Shown: in pieces, positions 16,740 through 24,859 of the stretch
Numbering within the stretch: the first letter of the stretch is position 1
Layout: every line of letters starts with the position of its first letter
Source of the DNA: Streptomyces tendae
Lineage (GTDB): Bacteria; Actinomycetota; Actinomycetes; Streptomycetales; Streptomycetaceae
Direction: 5' to 3'
Assembly (NCBI RefSeq): GCF_008632955.1
Contig: NZ_CP043959.1
Span: forward strand, 1,116,001 to 1,180,000
DNA: 64,000 bases
Program-made: the position numbers and the translations under genes
The notes under the pieces: generated by a model
Seen by the model: the letters and a program-made list of their open reading frames with translations, nothing else
Database searches by the model: none
Told to the model about the DNA's origin: nothing

Positions 16740-17918
16740 GTGTCGCTGCCACCCCTGGTCGAGCCGGCCCCCGAGCTCACCGTAGACGAGGTCCGCAGGT
16801 ACTCCCGCCACCTGATCATCCCCGATGTGGGCATGGACGGGCAGAAGCGGCTGAAGAACGCCAAGGTGCTCTTTGTGGGCGCCGGCGGCCTGGGTTCGCC
16901 GGGTCTCATGTACATGGCCGCGGCGGGCGTCGGCACGCTCGGCATCGTGGAGTTCGACGAGGTCGACGAGTCGAACCTGCAGCGCCAGATCATCCACAGC
17001 CAGTCGGACATCGGCCGCCCCAAGGCCGAGTCCGCGCGTGACACGATCAAGGGGATCAACCCCTACGTGAACGTGGTTCTGCACGAGGAGCGGCTCGAGG
17101 CCGACAACGTGATGGACCTGTTCAGCCAGTACGACCTGATCGTCGACGGCACGGACAATTTCGCGACCCGCTACCTGGTCAACGACGCCTGCGTGCTGCT
17201 GAACAAGCCGTACGTGTGGGGTTCCATCTACCGCTTCGACGGCCAGGCCTCCGTCTTCTGGTCCGAGCACGGTCCCTGCTACCGCTGCCTCTACCCGGAG
17301 CCCCCGCCCCCCGGCATGGTCCCCTCCTGCGCCGAGGGCGGCGTCCTGGGCGTGCTCTGCGCGTCCATCGGCTCCATCCAGGCCAACGAGGCCATCAAGC
17401 TGCTCGCCGGCATCGGTGAGCCCCTCGTCGGCCGCCTGATGATCTACGACGCCCTGGAGATGCAGTACCGCCAGGTCAAGGTCCGCAAGGACCCCGACTG
17501 CGCGATCTGCGGCGAGAACCCGACCGTCACCGAGCTCATCGACTACGAGGCCTTCTGCGGCGTCGTGTCCGAGGAGGCCCAGGCGGCGGCCGCCGACTCC
17601 ACGATCACTCCCAAGCAGCTCAAGGAGTGGATCGACGACGGCGAGAACCTCGAGCTCATCGACGTCCGCGAGCCGAACGAGTTCGAGATCGTCTCCATCC
17701 CGGGCGCCCGGCTGATCCCCAAGAACGAGTTCCTCATGGGCAACGCCCTGGAGGGCCTGCCGCAGGACAAGAAGATCGTCTTGAACTGCAAGACGGGTGT
17801 CCGCAGTGCGGAAGTCCTCGCGGTCCTGAAGTCCGCGGGCTTCTCCGACGCCGTCCACGTCGGCGGCGGCGTCATCGGCTGGGTCAACCAGATCGAGCCG
17901 GAGAAGCCGGTCTACTAG
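16740..17918 (+). CDS. moeZ: MoeZ/MoeB: adenylyltransferase with sulfurtransferase domain
   Basis: 392 aa from GTG. Residues 1-270 are an E1-like ThiF/MoeB domain with the ATP loop GAGGLGSPG (48-56) and a structural zinc site C180, C183, C254, C257. Residues 290-392 form a rhodanese domain with the active-site loop CKTGVRS (Cys350). It activates the C-terminal glycine of sulfur carrier proteins (MoaD, ThiS, CysO) and passes sulfur to them as thiocarboxylate, for molybdopterin and other sulfur metabolism in the cytosol. moaE lies 31 kb downstream in this window. A SigR-type promoter directly upstream ties it to thiol-oxidative stress. The length is normal for the fused form. Confidence 0.95.
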   Translation: MSLPPLVEPAPELTVDEVRRYSRHLIIPDVGMDGQKRLKNAKVLFVGAGGLGSPGLMYMAAAGVGTLGIVEFDEVDESNLQRQIIHSQSDIGRPKAESARDTIKGINPYVNVVLHEERLEADNVMDLFSQYDLIVDGTDNFATRYLVNDACVLLNKPYVWGSIYRFDGQASVFWSEHGPCYRCLYPEPPPPGMVPSCAEGGVLGVLCASIGSIQANEAIKLLAGIGEPLVGRLMIYDALEMQYRQVKVRKDPDCAICGENPTVTELIDYEAFCGVVSEEAQAAAADSTITPKQLKEWIDDGENLELIDVREPNEFEIVSIPGARLIPKNEFLMGNALEGLPQDKKIVLNCKTGVRSAEVLAVLKSAGFSDAVHVGGGVIGWVNQIEPEKPVY

Positions 17919-17968
17919 ACCGCACCGGCCGGGGCGGTCCGCGTGACCGCGCCGGCCACCGGGTCCTC

Positions 17969-18012
17969 GTCGGGGGCTTCGGGCACCTTCCCGGGTGTCC
18001 GGAGCCCCCGAC
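17969..18012. terminator. Bidirectional terminator between moeZ and the peptidase gene
   Basis: GTCGGGGGCT (17969-17978) pairs with AGCCCCCGAC (18003-18012), and an inner GGGCACC/GGTGTCC stem extends it. It lies between two convergent stop codons and can serve both. Confidence 0.75.
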
Positions 18013-18016
18013 GCCG

Positions 18017-19519
18017 TCAGGAGCAGACCTTGCCGTCCTCCGGGACCGTGCCGTCCAGCAGGTAGGCGTTCACCGCCGAGTCGACGCAGTCGCTGCCACT
18101 GCCGTAGGCGCCGTGGCCCTCGCCCTTCCAGGTGAGCACCACACCGACGTCCTCGCCCAGCTCGTCCGCCATCCGCCGCGCTCCCTCGTATGGCGTGGCC
18201 GGGTCGCCCGTGTTGCCCACGACCAGGATCGGCGCCGCGTCCGGGGCGCTCACCTCCGGCGTGTCGAACTGGCCCGGCACCGGCCAGTCGTGGCACCAGC
18301 CCGCCGTGTCCCAGCCGAGGAAGGACCCGAAGACGGGGGAGATCTCCTCGAACTCCGGCAGCAGCTTCCTCGTCTCCTCCAGAGTCGGCCGCTGCTTGTC
18401 GTCCAGGCACGATATGACCCGCTGGGAGTGGGTCGTGGTGCCGTAGCGCCCAGAGGCGTCGCGCTCGTTGTAGCCGTCCGCGAGGGCCAGCAGCGCCGTG
18501 CCGTCCCCGTCCTGCGCGGCCTCCAGCGCGCTGGTCAGCGCCGGCCAGCTGGACTTGCTGTAGAGCGGCAGGACGATGCCGGTCAGCGCCAGCGACTGCG
18601 TCAGCTCACGCCCCGAGGAGGACGTCGACAGCGGCTCGGCGTCGATGCGGTCCAGCAGGTCCGCGATCTCGCGCGAGCCCTGCTCCGGGTCCTTCCCGGT
18701 GGACTTCAGGTAGTTGTCCAGGGCCGTCTGGAAGCCCCGGGTCTGGTTCTTGGCGTGACCGATCGTGTCGGCGGTCGGGTCGACCACCGCGTCGAGCGTC
18801 ATCCGGCCGACCTTCTCCGGGAACAGATGGGCGTAGACACCGCCGAGCTCGGTGCCGTAGGAGATGCCGAAGTAGTGCATCCGGTCGTCGCCCAGGGCCT
18901 GCCGGATGCGGTCCATGTCCCGGGCGGTGTCGGTGGTGGAGACATGCGCCATGAGCTTCTCGGCCGCCTCCTGGCAGCCCTCGCCGAAGTCGGCGGCGTC
19001 CGCGAGGAACCCCCGCTCCTCGGCCGGGGTGTCGGGGGTGCCGTCCACGGAGGACTCGGCGGCCTGGATGGCCTTGTCGTCACGGCAGCGGACGCCCCCG
19101 CTCGCGGCCACTCCGCGCGGGTCCCAGCTCACCAGGTCGTACCGATCGCGCAGGTCGTCGGTCAGGGCGGCGTAGGCGGGCAGGGTGGAGACACCGGAGC
19201 CGCCCGGGCCGCCGAAGTTGAACAGCAGGGAGCCGACGCGGTCGCCGCCCGTGGCCTTCGTCCGGATGAGGGCCAGACCGATCGTCTCGCCGTTCGGCTT
19301 CGACCAGTCCAGCGGCACCTGGAGCGTGGCGCACTGCCACTCGTCGCCCGGTGCCGGGGCGTCCGAGGTGGCCTTGCAGCGTCCCCAGTCGAGCGCGGCC
19401 TTCCCGCCGTTGCCGTCGTCCTTCTTCGCGCCGTCGTCCGACGGTCCCGCGCCGCTGCATCCCGCCGTCAGCAGCGCGGCGGCGGCCGTCAGGGCCGCCC
19501 ACCGGGTGAACCGGGTCAT
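18017..19519 (-). CDS. Secreted tripeptidyl-aminopeptidase-like alpha/beta hydrolase, lipoprotein
   Basis: 500 aa, ATG start. The N-terminus is a lipoprotein signal with the lipobox LLTAGC (Cys21), so the enzyme is anchored outside the membrane. The family is the S33/TAP-like group of Streptomyces (SlpD/SlpE, tripeptidyl aminopeptidase). Visible features are LLFNFGGPGGSG (oxyanion region), the nucleophile elbow FGISYGTELGG, VVGNTGDPATPYE with the catalytic Asp, and EGHGAYGSG with the His; a C-terminal Cys pair (SDCVDS, KVCS) closes the fold. It would remove tripeptides from extracellular peptides. It is the second gene of a tandem pair with the next entry. Confidence 0.9.
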   Translation of the reverse strand: MTRFTRWAALTAAAALLTAGCSGAGPSDDGAKKDDGNGGKAALDWGRCKATSDAPAPGDEWQCATLQVPLDWSKPNGETIGLALIRTKATGGDRVGSLLFNFGGPGGSGVSTLPAYAALTDDLRDRYDLVSWDPRGVAASGGVRCRDDKAIQAAESSVDGTPDTPAEERGFLADAADFGEGCQEAAEKLMAHVSTTDTARDMDRIRQALGDDRMHYFGISYGTELGGVYAHLFPEKVGRMTLDAVVDPTADTIGHAKNQTRGFQTALDNYLKSTGKDPEQGSREIADLLDRIDAEPLSTSSSGRELTQSLALTGIVLPLYSKSSWPALTSALEAAQDGDGTALLALADGYNERDASGRYGTTTHSQRVISCLDDKQRPTLEETRKLLPEFEEISPVFGSFLGWDTAGWCHDWPVPGQFDTPEVSAPDAAPILVVGNTGDPATPYEGARRMADELGEDVGVVLTWKGEGHGAYGSGSDCVDSAVNAYLLDGTVPEDGKVCS

Positions 19520-19548
19520 GTGCCACTTCCCCCCTCGCAGGCCGTCCG

Positions 19549-21219
19549 CTACGTGCGGCGAACGGCGTCCCGGCCATGGTAGGCAGTCCCGGCGTCCACC
19601 GGCGAGGCCTGTGGAAAACGCTCTGAGCTGCGCTTTCGCGTGGGCCGGCTCGGCGTTCCCGCACGATCAGGGCAGACGGTCCCAGCCGGGGGCACCGTGC
19701 CGTCCAGCAGATAGCCGTGCACCGCGTTCCGCACGCAGGTGTCCTCGCTGTTGTAGGCGCCGTGCCCCTGCCCCTTGTACGTGAGCTCCACGCCGACCCC
19801 CTCACCGAGCGCCCGCGCCATGCTGCGCGCCCCCTCGTACGGCGTGGCCGGGTCGCCGGTGTTGCCGATCACCAGGATCGGGGCCGCGCCGGGAGCGCTG
19901 ACGTCCGGGTGGTCGGCGGCGCCCCGCACCGCCCAGTCGGTGCAAGTGATCATTCCCCAGGCCATGAAGTCCCCGAAGAGCGGGGACGCCTTCCGGAACT
20001 CGGGCAGCAGCCGCTCCACGTCCGCCGGGGTGTAGCGGGGCTTGGCGTCGGCGCAGCTGATGGCGGTGTTGGCGGGGACGAGGTTGCTGTACTCGCCGTT
20101 CTCGCTGCGCCCGTTCATCGAGTCGGCGAGCACCATCAGGATCGTGCCGTCACCGTCGTAGGCCTGCTCCAAACCGTCGGTGAGGAACGGCCAGAAGTCC
20201 TGGGAGTACAGGGCCTGCGCGATCCCGCTCGTCGCCATCGTCTCGGTCAGCTGACGCGGGAAGATCCCGGGGACGGGCCGGCTGTCCAGGTCCTTCAGCA
20301 GTTTCGCGATGCGGTCCTGGACGTCCTGGACGCTGTCGCCGACGGGACACTCCTCGGTGCCGGAGACGCAGTCCTCCGCGTAGTTGTCGAGCGCGAGCTG
20401 GAAGCCCCGCGCCTGGCCCAGCGAGGCCTGCTCGGAGTTCTGCGCCGCGTCGACGACCGCGTCGAAGACCGCGCGCCCCACCTTGTCGGGGAAGAGGTGG
20501 GCGTAGACGCCGCCGAGTTCCGTGCCGTAGGAGATGCCGAAGTAGTACAGCCGGTCGTCGCCGAGCACCTGGCGCATCAGGTCGAGGTCCCGGGCCGCGT
20601 CCGTGGTGCGCACGTGCGGCAGGATCCGCCCGGAGTTGTCCTCGCAGGCCGCGTTGAACTCCTCGGTGCTGTCGAGCAGTTCCGTGCGCTCGGCGCTGTC
20701 GTCGGGGGTGCCGTCCTGCTGGAAGTGCTCGTCGAGCTGCTGGTCGTCCTGACAGGTCACGGGCGCGCTGCGGCCGACCCCGCGGGGGTCGAAGCTGACC
20801 AGGTCGTACCGGGTGCGCAGGGTGGCGTAGTCCTGGCCGAACGCGGGCAGCGTGGTCACCCCGGAGCCGCCCGGCCCGCCGAAGTTGAAGATCAGGGAGC
20901 CGATGCGCTCGCCCGCCGGTCCGCTGGAGCGGGCCCGGATCAGGGCGAGCTCGATGGTGTCGCCGTCGGGGTCGGCCCAGTCCAGCGGTGCCTTCATCGT
21001 CGCGCACTCCCACGCGCCCCGGGCGCCGGGCAGCGGGGAGGGGGAGGAGCCTCCGCCCTGGGCCTCGTCGGGAGCGGGGCAGGCCTTCCAGTCGAGCTTC
21101 TGCCGCGTCAGGTCCTCGGCCGGTTCGTCGTCCTCCCCGGCGCACCCGGCCAGCAGCGCGGGCAGCAGGACGGCGCAGGCGGTCAGGGCGGCGGCTCGCA
21201 GCCGGAAGGGGTGGGGCAT
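19549..21219 (-). CDS. Paralogous secreted tripeptidyl-aminopeptidase-like lipoprotein, C-terminus altered
   Basis: 556 aa from the ATG at 21219, where CAGGAT 6 nt upstream suggests a leaderless mRNA. The lipobox is LLAGC near residue 26. It has the same catalytic layout as its neighbour: FNFGGPGGSG, GISYGTELGG, NTGDPATPYE and QGHGAYNS. After the conserved ending GTVC, where the paralogue stops, this frame runs on for about 40 residues with Arg/Ser/Thr-rich, non-conserved sequence. A TGA lies one base out of frame at 19667-19669. One missing C in a C run would explain the run-on (see findings). The pair probably arose by tandem duplication. Confidence 0.85.
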   Translation of the reverse strand: MPHPFRLRAAALTACAVLLPALLAGCAGEDDEPAEDLTRQKLDWKACPAPDEAQGGGSSPSPLPGARGAWECATMKAPLDWADPDGDTIELALIRARSSGPAGERIGSLIFNFGGPGGSGVTTLPAFGQDYATLRTRYDLVSFDPRGVGRSAPVTCQDDQQLDEHFQQDGTPDDSAERTELLDSTEEFNAACEDNSGRILPHVRTTDAARDLDLMRQVLGDDRLYYFGISYGTELGGVYAHLFPDKVGRAVFDAVVDAAQNSEQASLGQARGFQLALDNYAEDCVSGTEECPVGDSVQDVQDRIAKLLKDLDSRPVPGIFPRQLTETMATSGIAQALYSQDFWPFLTDGLEQAYDGDGTILMVLADSMNGRSENGEYSNLVPANTAISCADAKPRYTPADVERLLPEFRKASPLFGDFMAWGMITCTDWAVRGAADHPDVSAPGAAPILVIGNTGDPATPYEGARSMARALGEGVGVELTYKGQGHGAYNSEDTCVRNAVHGYLLDGTVPPAGTVCPDRAGTPSRPTRKRSSERFPQASPVDAGTAYHGRDAVRRT

Positions 21220-21260
21220 GACCCCATCCTGCGGTCGGCCCCGGCCGGACGCGCGGGGCA

Positions 21261-21286
21261 CGGGCCGTCCGAGGGAGGACGGCCCG
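21261..21286 (-). terminator. Terminator after the pseudokinase/MprF-like gene
   Basis: CGGGCCGTCC (21261-21270), loop GAGGGA, GGACGGCCCG (21277-21286): a perfect 10-bp stem 20 bp past the stop codon of the gene at 21306-24029. Confidence 0.7.
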
Positions 21287-21305
21287 CGGCCGGCGTCTCA
21301 GCCGG

Positions 21306-24029
21306 TCACAGGGCCGCCTTGCGCGTGAGGTGGTTGAAGGCGAGCCATCCCGGCAGCACGGGCAGCCACAGCGTGAGCAGCCGGAACAGCAGCACCGCGG
21401 GCGCGGCGACCTCCTTGGGAAGCCCGACCGCGATCAGACCGACGGTCAGGGTGGCCTCGACGGCGCCCACACCGCCCGGCGTCGGTGCCGCCGACCCGAG
21501 GGCGTTGCCCGCGAGGAACACGACGGCGACGCTGGCGATGGACACCGAGGTCGAGTCGTCGCCGAACGCCCGGATCGAGGCGTCCAGGCACATCACGAAG
21601 CAGGCCGTCAGCAGCAGCATGCCGCCGATGCCGGTGATCAGCTTCTGGGGCCGCTGCAGCACGTCCAGCATGCGCGGCACGACGCCCGCGAAGAGCGAGC
21701 GCACGCGCGTGACGACGAACTTCCGCAGGAACGGCACCGAGGTCACCACGAGGACCAGCACCGCCACCGTCAACAGCCCGCCGATGACGGTGCGCGACGG
21801 CGACAGCGAAGGGGTCTTCTCGGTGCCGGTCAGGTAGCCGAACGCCAGCAGCATCAGGATGTGGCAGCCGAGACCGAACAACTGCGACGCGCCGACGCTC
21901 GCCACCGCGAGCCCCGGACGCACCCCCGCCCGCTGGAGGAAGCGCGTGTTCAGGGCGACGCCGCCGACCGCCGCCGGAGCGACGATCTTCACGAAGGACC
22001 CGGCGACCTGGGCCGCCACCGTGCGCGGGAACGGCACCCGCTCCGGCACGAACCCGAGCAGGGCCATCGCGGCCGCCACGTAGCTGGCCGCCGAGAACAG
22101 CACCGCCGCCGCGACCCAGCCCCACTCCGCGTTGGCGATCAGCGGGCCGAACTCGATGTGCGTGAGTTGCGTCAGCAGGAAGTAGGCGCCGATCGCGCCC
22201 GCGATCAGGCTGATCAGCGTGCGCGGACGGACCCGTTCCAGACGGGCCGGCTCGACCGGGGCCTGGGGCCGGATCCGGAGCACCTCGTGCCGGATCTGGC
22301 TGAGCAGGTCCTCCTCGCGCGCCTCGTCCAGGGCCTCGTCGATGGCGCGCTTCTCGGCCCGCTGTTCCGCGCGGACGGCCTTCTTGCCGGCCTTGTCGAG
22401 CGTGACGGTGCCGCCGTCGTCGGAGTCGTCGGCGCGGGCCGGACGGGAATGCCGCGAAGCCTCCAGCACGGCCTCCCGTTCCCGCTCCGCGCGCTCCCGG
22501 GCCAGTTTCCGCAGCGTCGCGCGCGTGGAGCGGCTCAGCGCGATCGGCTGGAGCATCGGCAGACAGTCCGCCACGGCGTCGGGACCGAGGACGCTCAGCG
22601 CGGAGGCCACCGCGCGTTGGGCGCCCACCCGCAGGCCCAGTGTCACCAGCAGCTGGGAGACGTCCATCCGCAGCAGCAGATCACCGGCCGCGATCTCCCC
22701 GCCGCGCAGGTCGGTGAGGATCACCGTGCCGGAACCGTCCACCAGGATGGCGTCGCCGACCAGCCTGCGGTGCGCGATACGGCGGGACTGCAGCGCCTTC
22801 ACCTGGTGCCAGGTGCCGTGCAGCAGGTCGTCGGTGATTTCCTCGTCCGCCAGCGAGTCGAGGGTGCGCCCGCCGGTGTGCTCGTAGACGAGCATCACCG
22901 CGTCGGGGCCGAGCTCCGACGTCGCGATCAGCTTGGGCGCGTTGGCGCCGGCCGCGATGGCGGCGTAGGCCAGCAGCGCCTCCTGCTCCAGCGCCTGGCG
23001 CAGCGACTGCAGGCTCCTGCGAGTGGCGAAGCCGCGCAGGGCGAGGTTGCGCCACGCGCGGTAGAAGAATCCCTGCGCCTGCTGTTCGCGGTCCACGACG
23101 GTGACGTCCAGCGGCGGGCCGTCCTCCAGGGTGACGAAGTAGCGGCGGCCCCGGTCGCCGCTCTCGGCGGCGTCCGGCGCCTCCTCCCGGGAGGCGGTCA
23201 CGGGGCGGAAGCCGACCGTGCGCAGCCCCGCCATCAGGGTGCGGCCGGTGGGCCGCACGTTGGGCGAGCCGACGGCGTAGAGCGTGCCGTAGGCGACGGT
23301 CCAGCCGATCAGCACCGTGAGGGTGATCGAGAACGGGGTGGTGTACCCGGTGACGAGCATCGAGAAGGCGTCGAGCAGCAGCACCACCCACAGCACCGCG
23401 CGCCAGCGAGGTCTGCGGGACATGCCGACGGCGGTCATGTACGCGATGACGGGGGCGAGGTAGCCGTGCACCGGGTCGGTGAGGGCGTGGATGTCGCCGG
23501 GGGAGGGCTGGGTGAGCGCGTCCTGGATCGAGCCGGGGGCGGCCCGCGCGACCCACAGGTCGGTGGCGAGCGTCACCCCGTGCGCGAGGACGGCGGCGAG
23601 GACGCCGTCGGCGATTCGCAGGCCGTCCCGCTTGATCAGCCGTTCGATGGCGAAGGCGACCGGGACCAGCAGAATGGCGATGCTGGAGGCCAGGCCGGCG
23701 ATCTTGATGAGCAGATCGGGCGCCTGTCCGGTGCCCTTGTTGATGTCCTGTTCCAGGCCCGAGGTGGTGCCGTGGGCGAACGCGGCGATCGCCAGCAGCA
23801 CCACGACGGCGAGCACGCCGCCCACGAGCCGCATGAGGTCGGACGGCCGGTGCACGCGCGCGGGGAGCAGCGGTTCGTCGCCCTCCACCTCGTCGATGTG
23901 CGCGACGTCCCGCTGCGCGGTGTCCGGGCGTGCGGCGTCCGCGTCGGGCCGTGCGGTGTCCGAGTCCGGGCGCGACGAGGCGTCAGGGGTGCCCTCCGTG
24001 TCCTCGGGGTGCGCACCCTGCTGCTTCAT
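21306..24029 (-). CDS. Large membrane protein: kinase-like domain fused to MprF/UPF0104-type helices
   Basis: 907 aa, ATG at 24029. It begins with an acidic cytoplasmic stretch, then about six helices (roughly residues 65-270). Next is a cytoplasmic kinase-like segment in which HRRLVGDAI stands where HRD-motif kinases have HRDxxxxN, and LTDLRGG stands in place of DFG, so catalysis is doubtful. A basic coiled region follows, then a C-terminal block of seven to eight helices (about 600-900) of the UPF0104 type that forms the flippase part of MprF lysyl-phosphatidylglycerol synthases. No aminoacyl-transfer domain is present. A role in envelope lipid handling is possible but unproven. It ends at a strong terminator. 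Confidence 0.85.
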   Translation of the reverse strand: MKQQGAHPEDTEGTPDASSRPDSDTARPDADAARPDTAQRDVAHIDEVEGDEPLLPARVHRPSDLMRLVGGVLAVVVLLAIAAFAHGTTSGLEQDINKGTGQAPDLLIKIAGLASSIAILLVPVAFAIERLIKRDGLRIADGVLAAVLAHGVTLATDLWVARAAPGSIQDALTQPSPGDIHALTDPVHGYLAPVIAYMTAVGMSRRPRWRAVLWVVLLLDAFSMLVTGYTTPFSITLTVLIGWTVAYGTLYAVGSPNVRPTGRTLMAGLRTVGFRPVTASREEAPDAAESGDRGRRYFVTLEDGPPLDVTVVDREQQAQGFFYRAWRNLALRGFATRRSLQSLRQALEQEALLAYAAIAAGANAPKLIATSELGPDAVMLVYEHTGGRTLDSLADEEITDDLLHGTWHQVKALQSRRIAHRRLVGDAILVDGSGTVILTDLRGGEIAAGDLLLRMDVSQLLVTLGLRVGAQRAVASALSVLGPDAVADCLPMLQPIALSRSTRATLRKLARERAEREREAVLEASRHSRPARADDSDDGGTVTLDKAGKKAVRAEQRAEKRAIDEALDEAREEDLLSQIRHEVLRIRPQAPVEPARLERVRPRTLISLIAGAIGAYFLLTQLTHIEFGPLIANAEWGWVAAAVLFSAASYVAAAMALLGFVPERVPFPRTVAAQVAGSFVKIVAPAAVGGVALNTRFLQRAGVRPGLAVASVGASQLFGLGCHILMLLAFGYLTGTEKTPSLSPSRTVIGGLLTVAVLVLVVTSVPFLRKFVVTRVRSLFAGVVPRMLDVLQRPQKLITGIGGMLLLTACFVMCLDASIRAFGDDSTSVSIASVAVVFLAGNALGSAAPTPGGVGAVEATLTVGLIAVGLPKEVAAPAVLLFRLLTLWLPVLPGWLAFNHLTRKAAL

Positions 24030-24217
24030 CGTCTCTTCTCGATCTCGTATCACCGGTCACCGCCCGCACGATGGTGGCATGCCGTACCGCCACAAGGGGG
24101 CATCAGGGTCCACAAGCGGGGCGGCACAGTCTGCCCGAAGCGCTGCTCCGGGGCGAGTCGTCCGGCCACGCGCGCGAACGCGTCGCGTTGTCGGTGGGGT
24201 GGGGCAGGATGGTCCGG

Positions 24218-24602
24218 ATGAGCGAGGAGAGCCTTCCGCCCGACGACGGCCACCAGCCTCCGGACGCCGTGCCCGCCTATGCCGAGCGGGTCCTGGAGGT
24301 GGCCGAGCTGATCCCGCCGGGCCGCGTGATGACGTACGGCGACGTGGCCGAGTGGCTGGGAGAGGGCGGGCCCCGGCAGGTGGGCCGCGTGATGGCGCTG
24401 TACGGGGCGCGGTGCCCTGGTGGCGCGTGGTCCGCGCGGACGGCGTCCTGCTGCCCGGCCACGAACTGCGGCTCTCGGCCACTACCGCGCGGAGGGCACA
24501 CCGCTGCGGGAGGCGGGCCGGGCCGCGGAGGGCCATGTGCCACGCCTCGACATGAGACGCGCGCGGTGGGACGGCGGCGTGGACACCGGGGGTCACACCT
24601 GA
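24218..24602 (+). pseudogene. Alkyltransferase-like (ATL) DNA-binding protein, two frameshifts
   Basis: The N-terminal part (VPAYAERVLEVAELIPPGRVMTYGDVAEWLG, about residues 20-55) is the MGMT/ATL DNA-binding domain. The frame is then lost twice. Adding one G in the GGGG run near 24403 restores PWWRVVRADGVLLPGHELR, and a second G near 24471 restores HYRAEGTPLREAGRAAEGH to a stop at 24602. The active-site PCHR of true methyltransferases is PWWR here, so the ancestral protein is an ATL, which flags O6-alkylguanine for nucleotide excision repair. As sequenced the gene is broken, unless both indels are errors. The ATG at 24218 follows CAGGAT by 7 nt. Confidence 0.75.
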
Positions 24603-24859
24603 CAGCTTCCGGCATCCCGGCCGCCGCCGTGTGACCTGTGATGCTTCAGGGGGACATGAGGCACATCCGCGGCATGACGTACGTTCGTGAGTCGAGGGAC
24701 ACGGGTGCCCGGAGTGACGCGAGGGAAGAAGCGGAAACCCTGCTTCCGCTCTTTCCCCCGGCGTAGCGTCGGCTGCGCGTGTCCCCCTCACCCCTCGTCC
24801 ACCGTCCCCCACACGCGGCGGACAGCCGAACAGCACACCCACCAGGACCGGCGAACCAC

